In this document: one piece after another, positions 6,622-13,894 of the stretch
Position numbering within the stretch: position 1 is the stretch's first letter
Layout: each line of letters begins with the position of its first letter
From: Vulcanimicrobiota bacterium
GTDB lineage: Bacteria > Vulcanimicrobiota > Vulcanimicrobiia > Vulcanimicrobiales > Vulcanimicrobiaceae
DNA length: 16,817 nucleotides
Direction of reading: 5' to 3'
Assembly: GCA_030038335.1 (NCBI GenBank)
Contig: JASHPC010000137.1
Location: 1 to 16,817, forward strand
Made by a program: the position numbers and the translations under genes
Notes under the pieces: model-generated
Told to the model about the DNA's origin: nothing
Seen by the model: only the letters and a program-made list of their open reading frames with translations
The model's database searches: none

Positions 6622-7941
6622 ATGAAAGGCTTCGGCCTGCGCTTGTGGTTCTGGCTTGCTCTGCTGCTTTGTGGCGGTGCGCCGCTGCTCTGCGCGAGTG
6701 CCGCTTCCAATGCGGGCGCCTCGCCCGTCGTCGTCATACCGATTCAAGGCACCGTCGACGACGGCATGGCGCACCTCGTTCAGCGCGCGGTCGCGCAAGC
6801 GAACGACGAGAACGCAGCGGCCATCGTTCTCGACGTTAATAGCCCAGGGGGCTTGGTCGAAGCCGCATTTTCGATACGCGACGCGCTGTTCTCGGCGCGC
6901 ATGCCGGTGACGGCCTACGTCGAACGAGCGTACTCCGCCGCGGCACTCATCACGCTCTGCGCGCAGCGCATCGTCGTCGCTCCCGGCGCGTCGATCGGCG
7001 CCGCCGAGCCGATTCCCAACACGCCGAAGATGGTCTCCGCGCTGCGAGCCGAGTTCGAGTCGACAGCGGAACGCAACCATTATAACCCGACGCTTGCAGC
7101 CGCGATGGTCGATCGGATGGTCGACGTCCCGGCGTACAAGAGTCACGGCGCGATTCTCACGCTGGACACGAGCGAGGCGTTACGCGCGCGCATCGCCGTC
7201 GCCGAGGCACCATCGATGCAAGCGGCGTTGGCTCCCCTCAACCTCGCGAATCATCCGCTGCAGAATCAAGGCATGACGTGGGCCGAACAGCTCGCGCGCT
7301 TTGCGACGGATCCGACGGTGAGCGGTTTGCTGCTCTCGATCGGAATGCTCGGTATTATGGTCGAGCTGTACACGCTGCACGGCATCGCCGGGCTCATCGC
7401 CGTTATCGCTTTCGGGCTGTTCTTCGGGACGCACATCTATGCGGGTTTTTCTAACTGGGGCGTCATCGCGCTGGCAGTGCTCGGACTCATCGGCATTGCA
7501 TGGGAGCTGCACGTGGTGCCCGGCCACACGTTGCCCGGTGTCTTGGGCGCGATAGCGCTCGTCGCTGCGATCGTACTCGCGTTCGGCGTGCCGTACGTCG
7601 GTGTTGGATTGGAGACATTTGCAGCGGCGATCGTTCTGACGGCGTTGCTCTTTCTCGTCGCGCTGCGGATCCTTCCGGAGAACGCGTGGATGAAGCGGCT
7701 GGCGCTCGCGCACGTGCAAGGCCCCGACTACGTCTCGAGCCGCGACTTCCACGATCTGCAAGGCAGAACGGGGATTGCGGCGTCCTATCTGCGCCCAGCG
7801 GGAATCGCGTCGATCGACGGCCGTCGCATCGACGTTCTCACCGAAGGCGAATATATTCCGCAAGGCACGGCGATACGGGTGACGCGCGTCGAAGGCGCAC
7901 GCATCTTCGTCGAACCGGCAGTCAACCCGAACGCATCATAA
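6622..7941 (+). CDS. nfeD: Long-form NfeD membrane serine protease
   Basis: A 439-residue membrane protein of the long NfeD class (YqeZ in Bacillus), a ClpP-like serine protease that works with a stomatin/flotillin partner in membrane quality control. Order: signal peptide or anchor at residues about 1-30; ClpP/crotonase-fold protease at about 35-225; about five hydrophobic segments at 232-353; soluble OB-fold NfeD domain at 354-439. The protease has the conserved LDVNSPGGLVEAA segment, candidate nucleophile Ser105 in RAYSAAALI and candidate general base Lys136 in NTPKMVSALR, matching the Ser-Lys dyad of PH1510. The ATG at 6622 gives a proper signal peptide; the longer open frame to 6541 reads into yqeY and is rejected. 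The gene sits 10 bases after yqeY, and floA follows within 10 bases. Confidence 0.93.
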   Translation: MKGFGLRLWFWLALLLCGGAPLLCASAASNAGASPVVVIPIQGTVDDGMAHLVQRAVAQANDENAAAIVLDVNSPGGLVEAAFSIRDALFSARMPVTAYVERAYSAAALITLCAQRIVVAPGASIGAAEPIPNTPKMVSALRAEFESTAERNHYNPTLAAAMVDRMVDVPAYKSHGAILTLDTSEALRARIAVAEAPSMQAALAPLNLANHPLQNQGMTWAEQLARFATDPTVSGLLLSIGMLGIMVELYTLHGIAGLIAVIAFGLFFGTHIYAGFSNWGVIALAVLGLIGIAWELHVVPGHTLPGVLGAIALVAAIVLAFGVPYVGVGLETFAAAIVLTALLFLVALRILPENAWMKRLALAHVQGPDYVSSRDFHDLQGRTGIAASYLRPAGIASIDGRRIDVLTEGEYIPQGTAIRVTRVEGARIFVEPAVNPNAS

Positions 7942-7951
7942 GGAGCTCTTC

Positions 7952-8956
7952 GTGGCAGTAGTTACAGGCGTCATCATCATCATCGCTCTCATCCTCTTCA
8001 TCGCGTTTCTGTACTATTTTCCATTGGGGTTATGGATTCGAACAATCGCTGCGGGCGTACCGATCGGTATCATTACGCTCGTTCGAATGCGCCTCATCGG
8101 CATTCCGCCCGGCATCATCGTCACGAACTACGTACGCGCGCGCAAGGCGGGCTTGACGGTCACCATCGATCCGATGCAGTCGCACTATCTTGCCGGCGGA
8201 AACGTGGAGACCGTAACGCTGGCGATGATCGCGGCGCAGCGCGCGCAGCTTCCTCTCGAATGGCAGCGGGCTGCGGCAATCAACCTCGCAGGGCGCAACG
8301 TGCTCGAGGCGGTGCAGACCTCGGTGAACCCGAAAGTCATCGAGACGCCGACGTTCCAGGGCGTCGCGCAGAACGGCATTCAGCTAAACGTGAAAGCGCG
8401 CGTTACCGTGCGCAGCAACCTCGACCGCTACGTCGGCGGCGCGGGGGAACAGACCGTCATCGCGAGAGTCGGCGAAGGCGTCGTTGCTGCTGTTGGTGCG
8501 GCCGTCGACCACAAGGAAGTGCTCGAGTATCCGGACCGCATCAGCAAGACGGTCCTCGCCAAAGGACTCGACGCCGGAACTGCCTTCGAGATCGTCTCGA
8601 TCGACATCGCTGACGTCGACGTGGGAAAGAACATCGGAGCGGAGTTGCAGACGAGTCAAGCGGAAGCAGACCGGCGCATCGCTCAGGCGAAGGCCGCAGA
8701 GCGCCAGTACGCTGCGCTCGCAGGCGAGCAAGAGCAAAAGGCGCTCACGCAGGCGATGCGCGCGAAGGTCGTCGAGGCAGAGGCCTCGATTCCGCTCGCG
8801 ATCGCCGAAGCGTTTCGCAGCGGCAATCTCGGGGTGATGGACTACTATCGTCTCAAGAACATTCAGGCGGATACGGAGATGCGAAGCTCGATCGGCACCG
8901 CTGAGGCGCCGGCGAACGCTGACCAGAGTCAACCGCCACCGCCGATGCCGTCGTAG
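7952..8956 (+). CDS. floA: Flotillin-like protein FloA
   Basis: A 334-residue flotillin-like scaffold of functional membrane microdomains (Bacillus FloA/YqfA), which influences membrane fluidity and partner assembly. Residues about 4-24 (VVTGVIIIIALILFIAF) are the membrane hairpin segment. The SPFH/PHB-like region follows, with the characteristic RARKAGLTVTIDPMQSHYLAGGNV and TPTFQGVAQNGIQLNVKARVTV blocks (each cited only in part). The C-terminal part is Ala/Glu/Gln-rich and probably coiled-coil (QAEADRRIAQAKAAERQYAAL). The GTG at 7952 has AGGAG (7941-7945) overlapping the nfeD stop. Pairing with nfeD is the classic context. The C-terminus ends with a Pro-rich QPPPPMPS. Confidence 0.96.
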   Translation: MAVVTGVIIIIALILFIAFLYYFPLGLWIRTIAAGVPIGIITLVRMRLIGIPPGIIVTNYVRARKAGLTVTIDPMQSHYLAGGNVETVTLAMIAAQRAQLPLEWQRAAAINLAGRNVLEAVQTSVNPKVIETPTFQGVAQNGIQLNVKARVTVRSNLDRYVGGAGEQTVIARVGEGVVAAVGAAVDHKEVLEYPDRISKTVLAKGLDAGTAFEIVSIDIADVDVGKNIGAELQTSQAEADRRIAQAKAAERQYAALAGEQEQKALTQAMRAKVVEAEASIPLAIAEAFRSGNLGVMDYYRLKNIQADTEMRSSIGTAEAPANADQSQPPPPMPS

Positions 8957-8964
8957 AGCAGCGC

Positions 8965-9363
8965 GTGGACTTCCACGACTTCGGCTCGCTAATTTGGGGC
9001 GTTCTCGTCCTCATTGCGGTCATCTCGTCGATAACGCGCAGCGCGCGGCGCACCGCGCAACGTTTCCAACAGCCGCAGCCTCAGCCGCGGCCAGCGCCTC
9101 AGCGGCAGGTGTCGCCAGCGCCTCCCGCTGTCATCCGGAGCGTAGCGAGCAAGGCTCGCGAAGTCGAGGAACAACTCCAACCGCAAGCACCGCCGCCACT
9201 TCCACCAGTTGTCATCCCGAGCGTAGGGAGCGCGCAAGCGCGACCGCAGTCGAGGGACAGAGTAGCACTCTTCGGCGGCGGCAACGCGATCGTTCGCGGC
9301 ATCATCGCACTCGAAGTTCTAGGGCCTCCGCGCTCGCTGCGCGAGTGGACGCCGCGCGTTTGA
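8965..9363 (+). CDS. Small membrane-anchored protein between floA and phoH, carrying two repeat copies
   Basis: A 132-residue protein I do not recognise by name. The GTG start at 8965 is 8 bases after floA and the stop is 4 bases before phoH, so it fills the gap exactly. It has an N-terminal membrane segment (SLIWGVLVLIAVISS, residues about 8-22), a basic SARRTAQRF stretch, a Gln/Pro-rich linker, and an ordered-looking end from about residue 99 (ALFGGGNAIVRGIIALEVLGPPRSLREW). Two palindromic repeats (9129-9171 and 9210-9257) are read in frame within the linker as VIRSVASKAREVEE and VIPSVGSAQARPQSRDR. Small proteins with an anchor, a variable linker and a C-terminal 'I-I-x-x-E-I/V-L-G-P-P' end occur in other bacteria as I recall, which would make the last 30 residues the functional part. 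Function unknown. Confidence 0.75.
   Translation: MDFHDFGSLIWGVLVLIAVISSITRSARRTAQRFQQPQPQPRPAPQRQVSPAPPAVIRSVASKAREVEEQLQPQAPPPLPPVVIPSVGSAQARPQSRDRVALFGGGNAIVRGIIALEVLGPPRSLREWTPRV
9129..9171 (+). repeat. REP-like palindromic element, copy B
   Basis: Left arm TGTCATCCGGAGCGTAG, right arm GAAGTCGAGGAAC, inner perfect stem GCGAGC-aag-GCTCGC at 9145-9159. Compared with copy A the stem bases differ but stay paired. It is read in the small-protein frame without a stop. Confidence 0.75.
9210..9257 (+). repeat. REP-like palindromic element, copy C
   Basis: Left arm TGTCATCCCGAGCGTAG (same as copy A), right arm CAGTCGAGGGA, inner inverted repeat GCGC-gcaa-GCGC at 9230-9241. It starts 81 bases after copy B, a multiple of three, and keeps the same frame of the small membrane protein. 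Confidence 0.75.
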
Positions 9364-9367
9364 TTCC

Positions 9368-10306
9368 TTGACGCAACGCACGATCAGCCTCGAAACGCTC
9401 GAAGACCGCGTGCGTCTTTTCGGAGAGTACGACCGCAACTTGCTGGAGATCGAGTCGCGTCTGGGCGTGCGACTACAGACGGAGGACGACACGCTCGTGC
9501 TCTCGGGTGAAGCGCGCGACGTGCAACGTGCGGAAGCAGCAGTCTCGCGTATGCTGGAAGCCGCCGTTCGCGGCGCGCAGCTGACGACCGACGACGTGGC
9601 CCTCGCGGTTCACGAAGCCGGAGGAGAGGGCCGCAGCCGCCCGATCGCGCAGACGCTCGTGCGCGCGCACCGCGGGCGCGAAGTGCGCCCTCGTACGGTC
9701 GGACAGCGAGAGTTCGTCGAGGCGATCGAGCGCGCGACGCTGACGATCGGCATCGGTCCGGCGGGAACGGGGAAGACGTTTCTCTCGGTCGTCATGGCAG
9801 TGCGCGCGTTGAAGGCTCACGATGTCTCTCGCCTCGTCCTCTCCCGTCCCGCCATCGAAGCGGGCGAAAAGCTTGGGTTTCTCCCCGGTGATTTCCGCGA
9901 AAAAGTCGATCCGTACATGCGACCGCTCTACGACGCGCTCGGCGAGCTTCTCGAAGACGCCGCCGTCACGCGATTCTTGGAGCGTGGAACGATCGAAGTT
10001 GCGCCGCTGGCATACATGCGCGGGCGCACGCTCTCCGATGCCTTCGTCATTCTCGACGAGGCGCAGAACGCCACCCCGGGTCAACTGAAGATGTTTCTGA
10101 CACGTCTCGGAACGGGTTCGAAGATGGTCGTCGTCGGTGACGTGACGCAGATAGACCTTACGGGGGCACAGAGTGGATTGGTGGATGCTGCACGCCGCCT
10201 CGCGCACGTCGAAGACGTAGCCGTTGTCGAACTTCAGGAAACCGACGTCGTGCGGCACCCTTTGGTGAGCCGAATCGTGCGCGCGTACACCAACAGCGAG
10301 TCGTGA
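9368..10306 (+). CDS. phoH: PhoH-like ATPase (PhoL/YbeZ type)
   Basis: A 312-residue P-loop ATPase of the PhoH-like family that typically works beside the YbeY endonuclease in ribosome and RNA metabolism. The N-terminus (about 1-75) looks like a small KH-like domain (RLGVRLQTEDDTLVLSG). The ATPase core has Walker A GPAGTGKT at residues 130-137 and Walker B VILDEAQNATPGQLKMFLTR with Asp230/Glu231, followed by GDVTQIDL. The TTG start at 9368 is the only one that includes the conserved N-terminus and avoids the upstream gene; no clear Shine-Dalgarno is seen. The stop overlaps the ybeY start as GTGA, so translation is coupled. Confidence 0.95.
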   Translation: MTQRTISLETLEDRVRLFGEYDRNLLEIESRLGVRLQTEDDTLVLSGEARDVQRAEAAVSRMLEAAVRGAQLTTDDVALAVHEAGGEGRSRPIAQTLVRAHRGREVRPRTVGQREFVEAIERATLTIGIGPAGTGKTFLSVVMAVRALKAHDVSRLVLSRPAIEAGEKLGFLPGDFREKVDPYMRPLYDALGELLEDAAVTRFLERGTIEVAPLAYMRGRTLSDAFVILDEAQNATPGQLKMFLTRLGTGSKMVVVGDVTQIDLTGAQSGLVDAARRLAHVEDVAVVELQETDVVRHPLVSRIVRAYTNSES

Positions 10307-10743
10307 TCCATTATCGCAACGACGTGCGCGCGAGCGGTGTGAACGGCCGCGCGCTGACGACTGTGGCACGCACGCTGCTTCGCGAGCTGGGAGAGAAGCG
10401 TGCGTCGCTTTCGCTCGCGCTCGTCGACGACGAAACGATTCGTGCGCTCAACCGAACGCATCGCGGAAAGGACAAGGCCACCGACGTGCTTTCGTTCCCG
10501 CTTCGTTCGGAGGATTCTCCCGAGGATCTCCTTGGCGACGTGGTCATCAGCGTCGAGACGGCGAAACGGCAAGCCGCTGCGTACGACGCCCCGCTGCAGC
10601 GGGAGCTCGAACGGCTCCTCATCCACGGCGTGCTGCATCTCCTTGGGCACGACCATCACGAAGCCGGCCAGCGCCGTAGAATGGAGGCTGAGGAGCGGCG
10701 CCTAGCGGAGAGCATCGGCATGCCGTGGCCGTATCCGAAATGA
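10303..10743 (+). CDS. ybeY: Endoribonuclease YbeY (16S rRNA maturation)
   Basis: A 146-residue zinc metalloprotein required for 16S rRNA 3'-end processing and ribosome quality control. The zinc motif HGVLHLLGHDH gives ligands His108, His112 and His118. Upstream it has the family blocks LNRTHRGKDKATDVLSFP and LGDVVISVETAKRQA. The GTG at 10303 overlaps the phoH stop (GTGA) and is the only start fitting family length. The stop overlaps the dgkA start (ATGA). phoH-ybeY-dgkA is the standard order in Firmicutes. Confidence 0.96.
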   Translation: MIHYRNDVRASGVNGRALTTVARTLLRELGEKRASLSLALVDDETIRALNRTHRGKDKATDVLSFPLRSEDSPEDLLGDVVISVETAKRQAAAYDAPLQRELERLLIHGVLHLLGHDHHEAGQRRRMEAEERRLAESIGMPWPYPK

Positions 10744-11411
10744 AGCGGCTCGCGCGCTCGTTCGGTTACGCGTTCGACGGCGTCGTGGAAGCGACGCGTC
10801 TGCAGCCGAATCTCGCGATTCACTTCATCGTCACCGCGCTCGTGCTCGTCGCTGCGATCGCATTGCACCTGACGCTCTGGGCATTCGTTGCGATCCTTCT
10901 GCTCGCGACGCTCGTGCTCGGCCTCGAGCTGACGAACACCGCGATCGAAGCCCAAGTCGATCTCGCGACACTGGAGCTGCATCCTGTCGCGAAACGCGCA
11001 AAAGACGCCGCCGCCGGCGCAGTGTTGATTGCGTCGGTCGGATCGCTGCTCTGCGGTCTCGCGATCTTTGCAGACGCCGCAGTCACAGGATACAGACGCC
11101 CTGCCGTGCCCGTTCTCGACGCGCAAACCTGCGTCGCTGCCCTCGGCATAGCCGCAGTCTTGATGGTCCTGACGAAGGCGCGCTGTGGCACCTCTGTAAG
11201 CGGGCGAGCGATCGTGCCGTGGGCGGTAGCGGCGTTGTGCGCATTCCTCGTGCCCGCAAAGACGGCAGCCTGGATCGCTCTCATCGTGCTCGCGCTCGCG
11301 GCCACGCTCAGCCGCCGCCCCCGCACTCTCGCTGCCCTCGGGGCTGGCCCGCTCCTCGGCGTCGGCTCCGTCTGTCTCTGCCTCCTAGCGCACGACCCCC
11401 GTATGCTATAA
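10740..11411 (+). CDS. dgkA: Diacylglycerol/undecaprenol kinase with an extra membrane domain
   Basis: The first 120 or so residues are a DgkA-type membrane kinase, which in Gram-positive-like lineages phosphorylates undecaprenol and feeds the lipid carrier of wall synthesis. It begins MKRLARSFGYAFDGVVEATR and has the active-site block ELTNTAIEAQVDL followed by AKDAAAGAVL. The family usually has 110-130 residues; this one has 223. The extra part (about 125-223) has several hydrophobic segments and resembles in spacing the PAP2 phosphatase of known DgkA-PAP2 fusions, but the expected PSGH is SGR (residues 154-156) and the expected SR-x5-H block is SRRPRTLAALG (from 191) without His. ATG 10740 overlaps the ybeY stop as ATGA and matches the family start better than GTG 10725. 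Kinase confident, degenerate PAP2 a hypothesis. Confidence 0.88.
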   Translation: MKRLARSFGYAFDGVVEATRLQPNLAIHFIVTALVLVAAIALHLTLWAFVAILLLATLVLGLELTNTAIEAQVDLATLELHPVAKRAKDAAAGAVLIASVGSLLCGLAIFADAAVTGYRRPAVPVLDAQTCVAALGIAAVLMVLTKARCGTSVSGRAIVPWAVAALCAFLVPAKTAAWIALIVLALAATLSRRPRTLAALGAGPLLGVGSVCLCLLAHDPRML

Positions 11412-11412
11412 T
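11404..11412 (+). promoter_or_regulatory. Extended -10 promoter before the CBS gene
   Basis: TGcTATAAT is a perfect extended -10 element; the TATAAT (11407-11412) spans the dgkA stop codon. No good -35 box is present about 17 bases upstream, as is usual for extended -10 promoters. The predicted start near 11419 gives a leader of about 23 bases to ATG 11442. It would begin a new transcript for the CBS gene, cdd, recO, ruvX and mltG. Confidence 0.55.
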
Positions 11413-11441
11413 GACGCCGCTTTGACTAGCGACCTGCCGTT

Positions 11442-12758
11442 ATGAACCCAGACGCACTCCAGGTCGTCGCTCTCGTCGTGCTCATCGGCATCGCCGCGTT
11501 CTTCTCCGCCTCGGAAGCGGCGCTGATCTCGGTTTCGCGCCTGCGGGCGCGCACGATGGCGGAGCGCAAAGTTCGCGGCGCGCGCGACGTCGTGCGCCTC
11601 ACCGACGAGCGAAACCGCTTTCTGACCTGCGTGCTCATCGGCAACACCGTCGCGCTCTTGGGAGCGAGCGCACTTGCGACGACGCTCGCCATCAAAGCTG
11701 GCGTGCCCTATCCCGCCGCACTCGCGACGCTCGTCATGTCGCTCGTCGCGCTGCTCTTCGGCGAGATCATTCCAAAGACGGTAACGAGCAGCGAGGGCGA
11801 ACGATGGGCGCTCCGTCTCGCGCCGGTCATGCGTCCCGCGACGTGGGTGCTCACGCCGTTTGCAAGCGCCTTCTTATGGGTTGCCGCCCTCGTCTTGCGT
11901 CCCTTCGGGATTCGAAACGTGCAGCACATCTTCGTGACGGAAGAAGACATACGCGCGCTCGTGAACGTCGGCGCCGAGCAGCGCGTCATCGAAGAGCAGG
12001 AACGGGAGATGATTCATTCCGTCATCGAGTTCGGGGACACGATCGCGCGCGAAGTGATGACGCCGCGTCCCGCGATGGTCGCCGTCTCCGTCGACGCGAC
12101 GCCGCGCCGCGCACTCGACATGCTCATCGCGGAGATGCACTCGCGTCTTCCCGTCTACCAGGAGTCGAAGGACGACATCGTGGGCGTCATTCACGACCGC
12201 GAGCTTCTCGTCGCTTTGGCAACAGGGACGATCGCTTCGACGACGTTGCGGGCGCTCATGCGACCTGCCGTGCACGTGCCGGAGTCGAAGAAGATTGCCG
12301 AGCTGTTGCGCGAGATGCAGCGAGACAAGTTTTCGATGGCAATCGTCGTTGACGAGTACGGCGGCACGGCGGGCCTCGTCACGATGGAAGATTTGCTCGA
12401 AGAGATCGTCGGCGAAATTCGCGACGAGCACGACTCCGACGAGCAGGAGCCCATCTCGGTGGTTTCTCCGCGCGAAGCGATCGTCGACGCGCGCACGAAC
12501 GTCGAAGACGTAAACGCGCGCCTGGGCATCGAGCTTCCCACGCAGGACTTCGAGACGATCGGCGGCTACGCGTTTGCGCTTTTCGGAAGGCTTCCCTTGG
12601 AGGGCGAGGAGATCGAGGCCGACGATCATACGCGCCTGCGAGTCGAGCGAGCGCACGGGCGGCGAATCCTCTCGGTGCGCATCTACCACAACAACGTTGC
12701 AGGCGAAGCGGAGAGTGACGAACAAGCGCCAGCCGATGCCACCGATGTCGTCCGCTGA
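11442..12758 (+). CDS. CNNM/CBS-domain membrane protein (CorC/HlyC family)
   Basis: A 438-residue membrane protein of the DUF21-CBS-CorC family, implicated in magnesium or other cation efflux. Residues about 1-190 are the DUF21 (CNNM) transmembrane domain, starting VVALVVLIGIAAFFSASEAAL and containing FGEIIPKTV. CBS domain 1 starts near VMTPRPAMVAV (about 205), CBS 2 near LMRPAVHVPESKK (about 272) and continues through VDEYGGTAGLVTMEDLLEEI. The C-terminal CorC_HlyC domain (about 345-420) includes ETIGGYAFALFGRLP. Old annotations call such proteins hemolysins, which is not supported. It follows a probable extended -10 promoter by 29 bases; no Shine-Dalgarno is obvious. Its last 14 bases overlap cdd. 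In Firmicutes this position between dgkA and cdd is normally empty. Confidence 0.94.
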   Translation: MNPDALQVVALVVLIGIAAFFSASEAALISVSRLRARTMAERKVRGARDVVRLTDERNRFLTCVLIGNTVALLGASALATTLAIKAGVPYPAALATLVMSLVALLFGEIIPKTVTSSEGERWALRLAPVMRPATWVLTPFASAFLWVAALVLRPFGIRNVQHIFVTEEDIRALVNVGAEQRVIEEQEREMIHSVIEFGDTIAREVMTPRPAMVAVSVDATPRRALDMLIAEMHSRLPVYQESKDDIVGVIHDRELLVALATGTIASTTLRALMRPAVHVPESKKIAELLREMQRDKFSMAIVVDEYGGTAGLVTMEDLLEEIVGEIRDEHDSDEQEPISVVSPREAIVDARTNVEDVNARLGIELPTQDFETIGGYAFALFGRLPLEGEEIEADDHTRLRVERAHGRRILSVRIYHNNVAGEAESDEQAPADATDVVR

Positions 12759-13143
12759 ACCGCTCCTCGAGGCGGCACGCTCCGCGCGTGCGCGCGCGTA
12801 CGCTCCTTACTCCGGTTTTAAAGTCGGCGCTGCCGTCGAGACCGACGACGGCTCGATCGTGACCGGGGCAAACGTCGAGAACGCGAGTTTCGGTCTCTCG
12901 ATCTGCGCCGAGCGATCTGCGCTCGTGCGCGCCATTGCCGAAGGATATCGCAGTTTTCGTGCGATTGCCGTCGCCGGGCCAGACGGCGTCGACACGGCGC
13001 CGTGCGGAACGTGCCGGCAGTTCATCGCGGAGTTCGACGCGACGATGCCAGTCTCGTTCACCTCGAGCGACGGTGTCGTGCGCACGACGCTCGCCGAGCT
13101 GCTTCCTTATGCGTTCACGTCGGAAGCGCTGACGCAAACCTAG
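12745..13143 (+). CDS. cdd: Cytidine deaminase
   Basis: A 132-residue homotetrameric-type cytidine deaminase that converts cytidine and deoxycytidine to uridine forms in pyrimidine salvage. Zinc ligands are Cys54 in ICAERSAL (with catalytic Glu56) and Cys87/Cys90 in PCGTCRQF. The conserved AYAPYSGFKVGAA and NVENASFGL blocks bind substrate. ATG 12745 puts AYAPYS at the usual distance from the N-terminus; ATG 12736, nine bases earlier, is the alternative. Either start lies inside the end of the CBS gene, so translation is probably coupled. The last residues (SEALTQT) are shortly followed by recO, whose ribosome-binding site TAGGA uses the cdd stop codon. Confidence 0.96.
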   Translation: MSSAEPLLEAARSARARAYAPYSGFKVGAAVETDDGSIVTGANVENASFGLSICAERSALVRAIAEGYRSFRAIAVAGPDGVDTAPCGTCRQFIAEFDATMPVSFTSSDGVVRTTLAELLPYAFTSEALTQT

Positions 13144-13150
13144 GATTGCA

Positions 13151-13894
13151 GTGCCCACGCAGACGCGTTCGTACAAGGCACGCGGCGTCGTGTTGCGCGC
13201 GCGCAGCCTCGGCGAAGCGGATCGCATCGTCACGTTTTTCACGCTCGAGCATGGCAAGGTGGACGCCGTTGCAAAGGGCATCCGCCGCGGAAAGAGCCGA
13301 GTCGGTGGACGGCTCGAGTTTGCAAACGAAGTCGCGCTGACGCTGCACCACGGGCGATCGCTCGACGTCATCTCCTCCGTCGAGATTCTCGAGGAGCACT
13401 GGCGCGCGCTCGTCGAGCCGCAGCGTTTCGCCGTCGCGGCCGCGGCATGCGAAATGGTTGACGCGCTTTCGGAGCCGGATTTGGCCATGCCGGACGTGTA
13501 CGAGCTTCTCGTGGCGATGCTCGCCGCTGTCGCACGCTCGGACGCGCCACGCGGCCTCGTGCCACGGTACTCGATGCGGCTGCTCGAGGCGCTCGGCGTT
13601 GCTCCGCCGCTCGATGCGTGCGTGCGCTGCGGAAACGCACTCGGCGGTCGTGCTTGGCTCGACGCGGAGGCCGGCGGCCTCATCGACGATGCGTGCCGGG
13701 AACGATGGCGCGATCTTCTGGAACTCGATGCTGCGGCGCTGCGCAACATGCAGGCACTGGCGGCGCCCAGAGGACAGAGAGAGCGCGTGAGCGCCCACGC
13801 TGCGCCGGCAGTAGCGGATGCCGTGGAGATGCTCGTCGCTCACCATCTCGGGCGCCGGCCACGCTCGACGGCGGCGCTTGCGGAGCTGCGATGA
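13151..13894 (+). CDS. recO: DNA repair protein RecO
   Basis: A 247-residue RecO, the mediator that with RecR loads RecA on SSB-coated single-stranded DNA and anneals strands. The N-terminal OB fold is clear: YKARGVVLRARSLGEADRIVTFF, then GKVDAVAKGIRRGKSRVGGRLE in part. The helical C-terminal region follows. The zinc-finger region, CxxC...CxxC in some RecO proteins, has Cys157 and Cys160 (ACVRCGNALGG) but only one later cysteine, Cys182 (DDACRER), so the site is incomplete. GTG 13151 has TAGGA (13141-13145) overlapping the cdd stop. The stop overlaps ruvX as ATGA. cdd and recO flank era in many Firmicutes, but no era is present here. Confidence 0.92.
   Translation: MPTQTRSYKARGVVLRARSLGEADRIVTFFTLEHGKVDAVAKGIRRGKSRVGGRLEFANEVALTLHHGRSLDVISSVEILEEHWRALVEPQRFAVAAAACEMVDALSEPDLAMPDVYELLVAMLAAVARSDAPRGLVPRYSMRLLEALGVAPPLDACVRCGNALGGRAWLDAEAGGLIDDACRERWRDLLELDAAALRNMQALAAPRGQRERVSAHAAPAVADAVEMLVAHHLGRRPRSTAALAELR

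Noticed and set aside
11422..11427. TTGACT as a -35 box
   Set aside because: No -10-like hexamer lies 16-18 bases downstream; that region is already in the CBS coding sequence.
12379..13749. Minus-strand open frame of 456 codons
   Set aside because: It spans three well-supported genes (CBS protein, cdd, recO) on the other strand and has Ser/Arg-rich composition typical of an antisense shadow.
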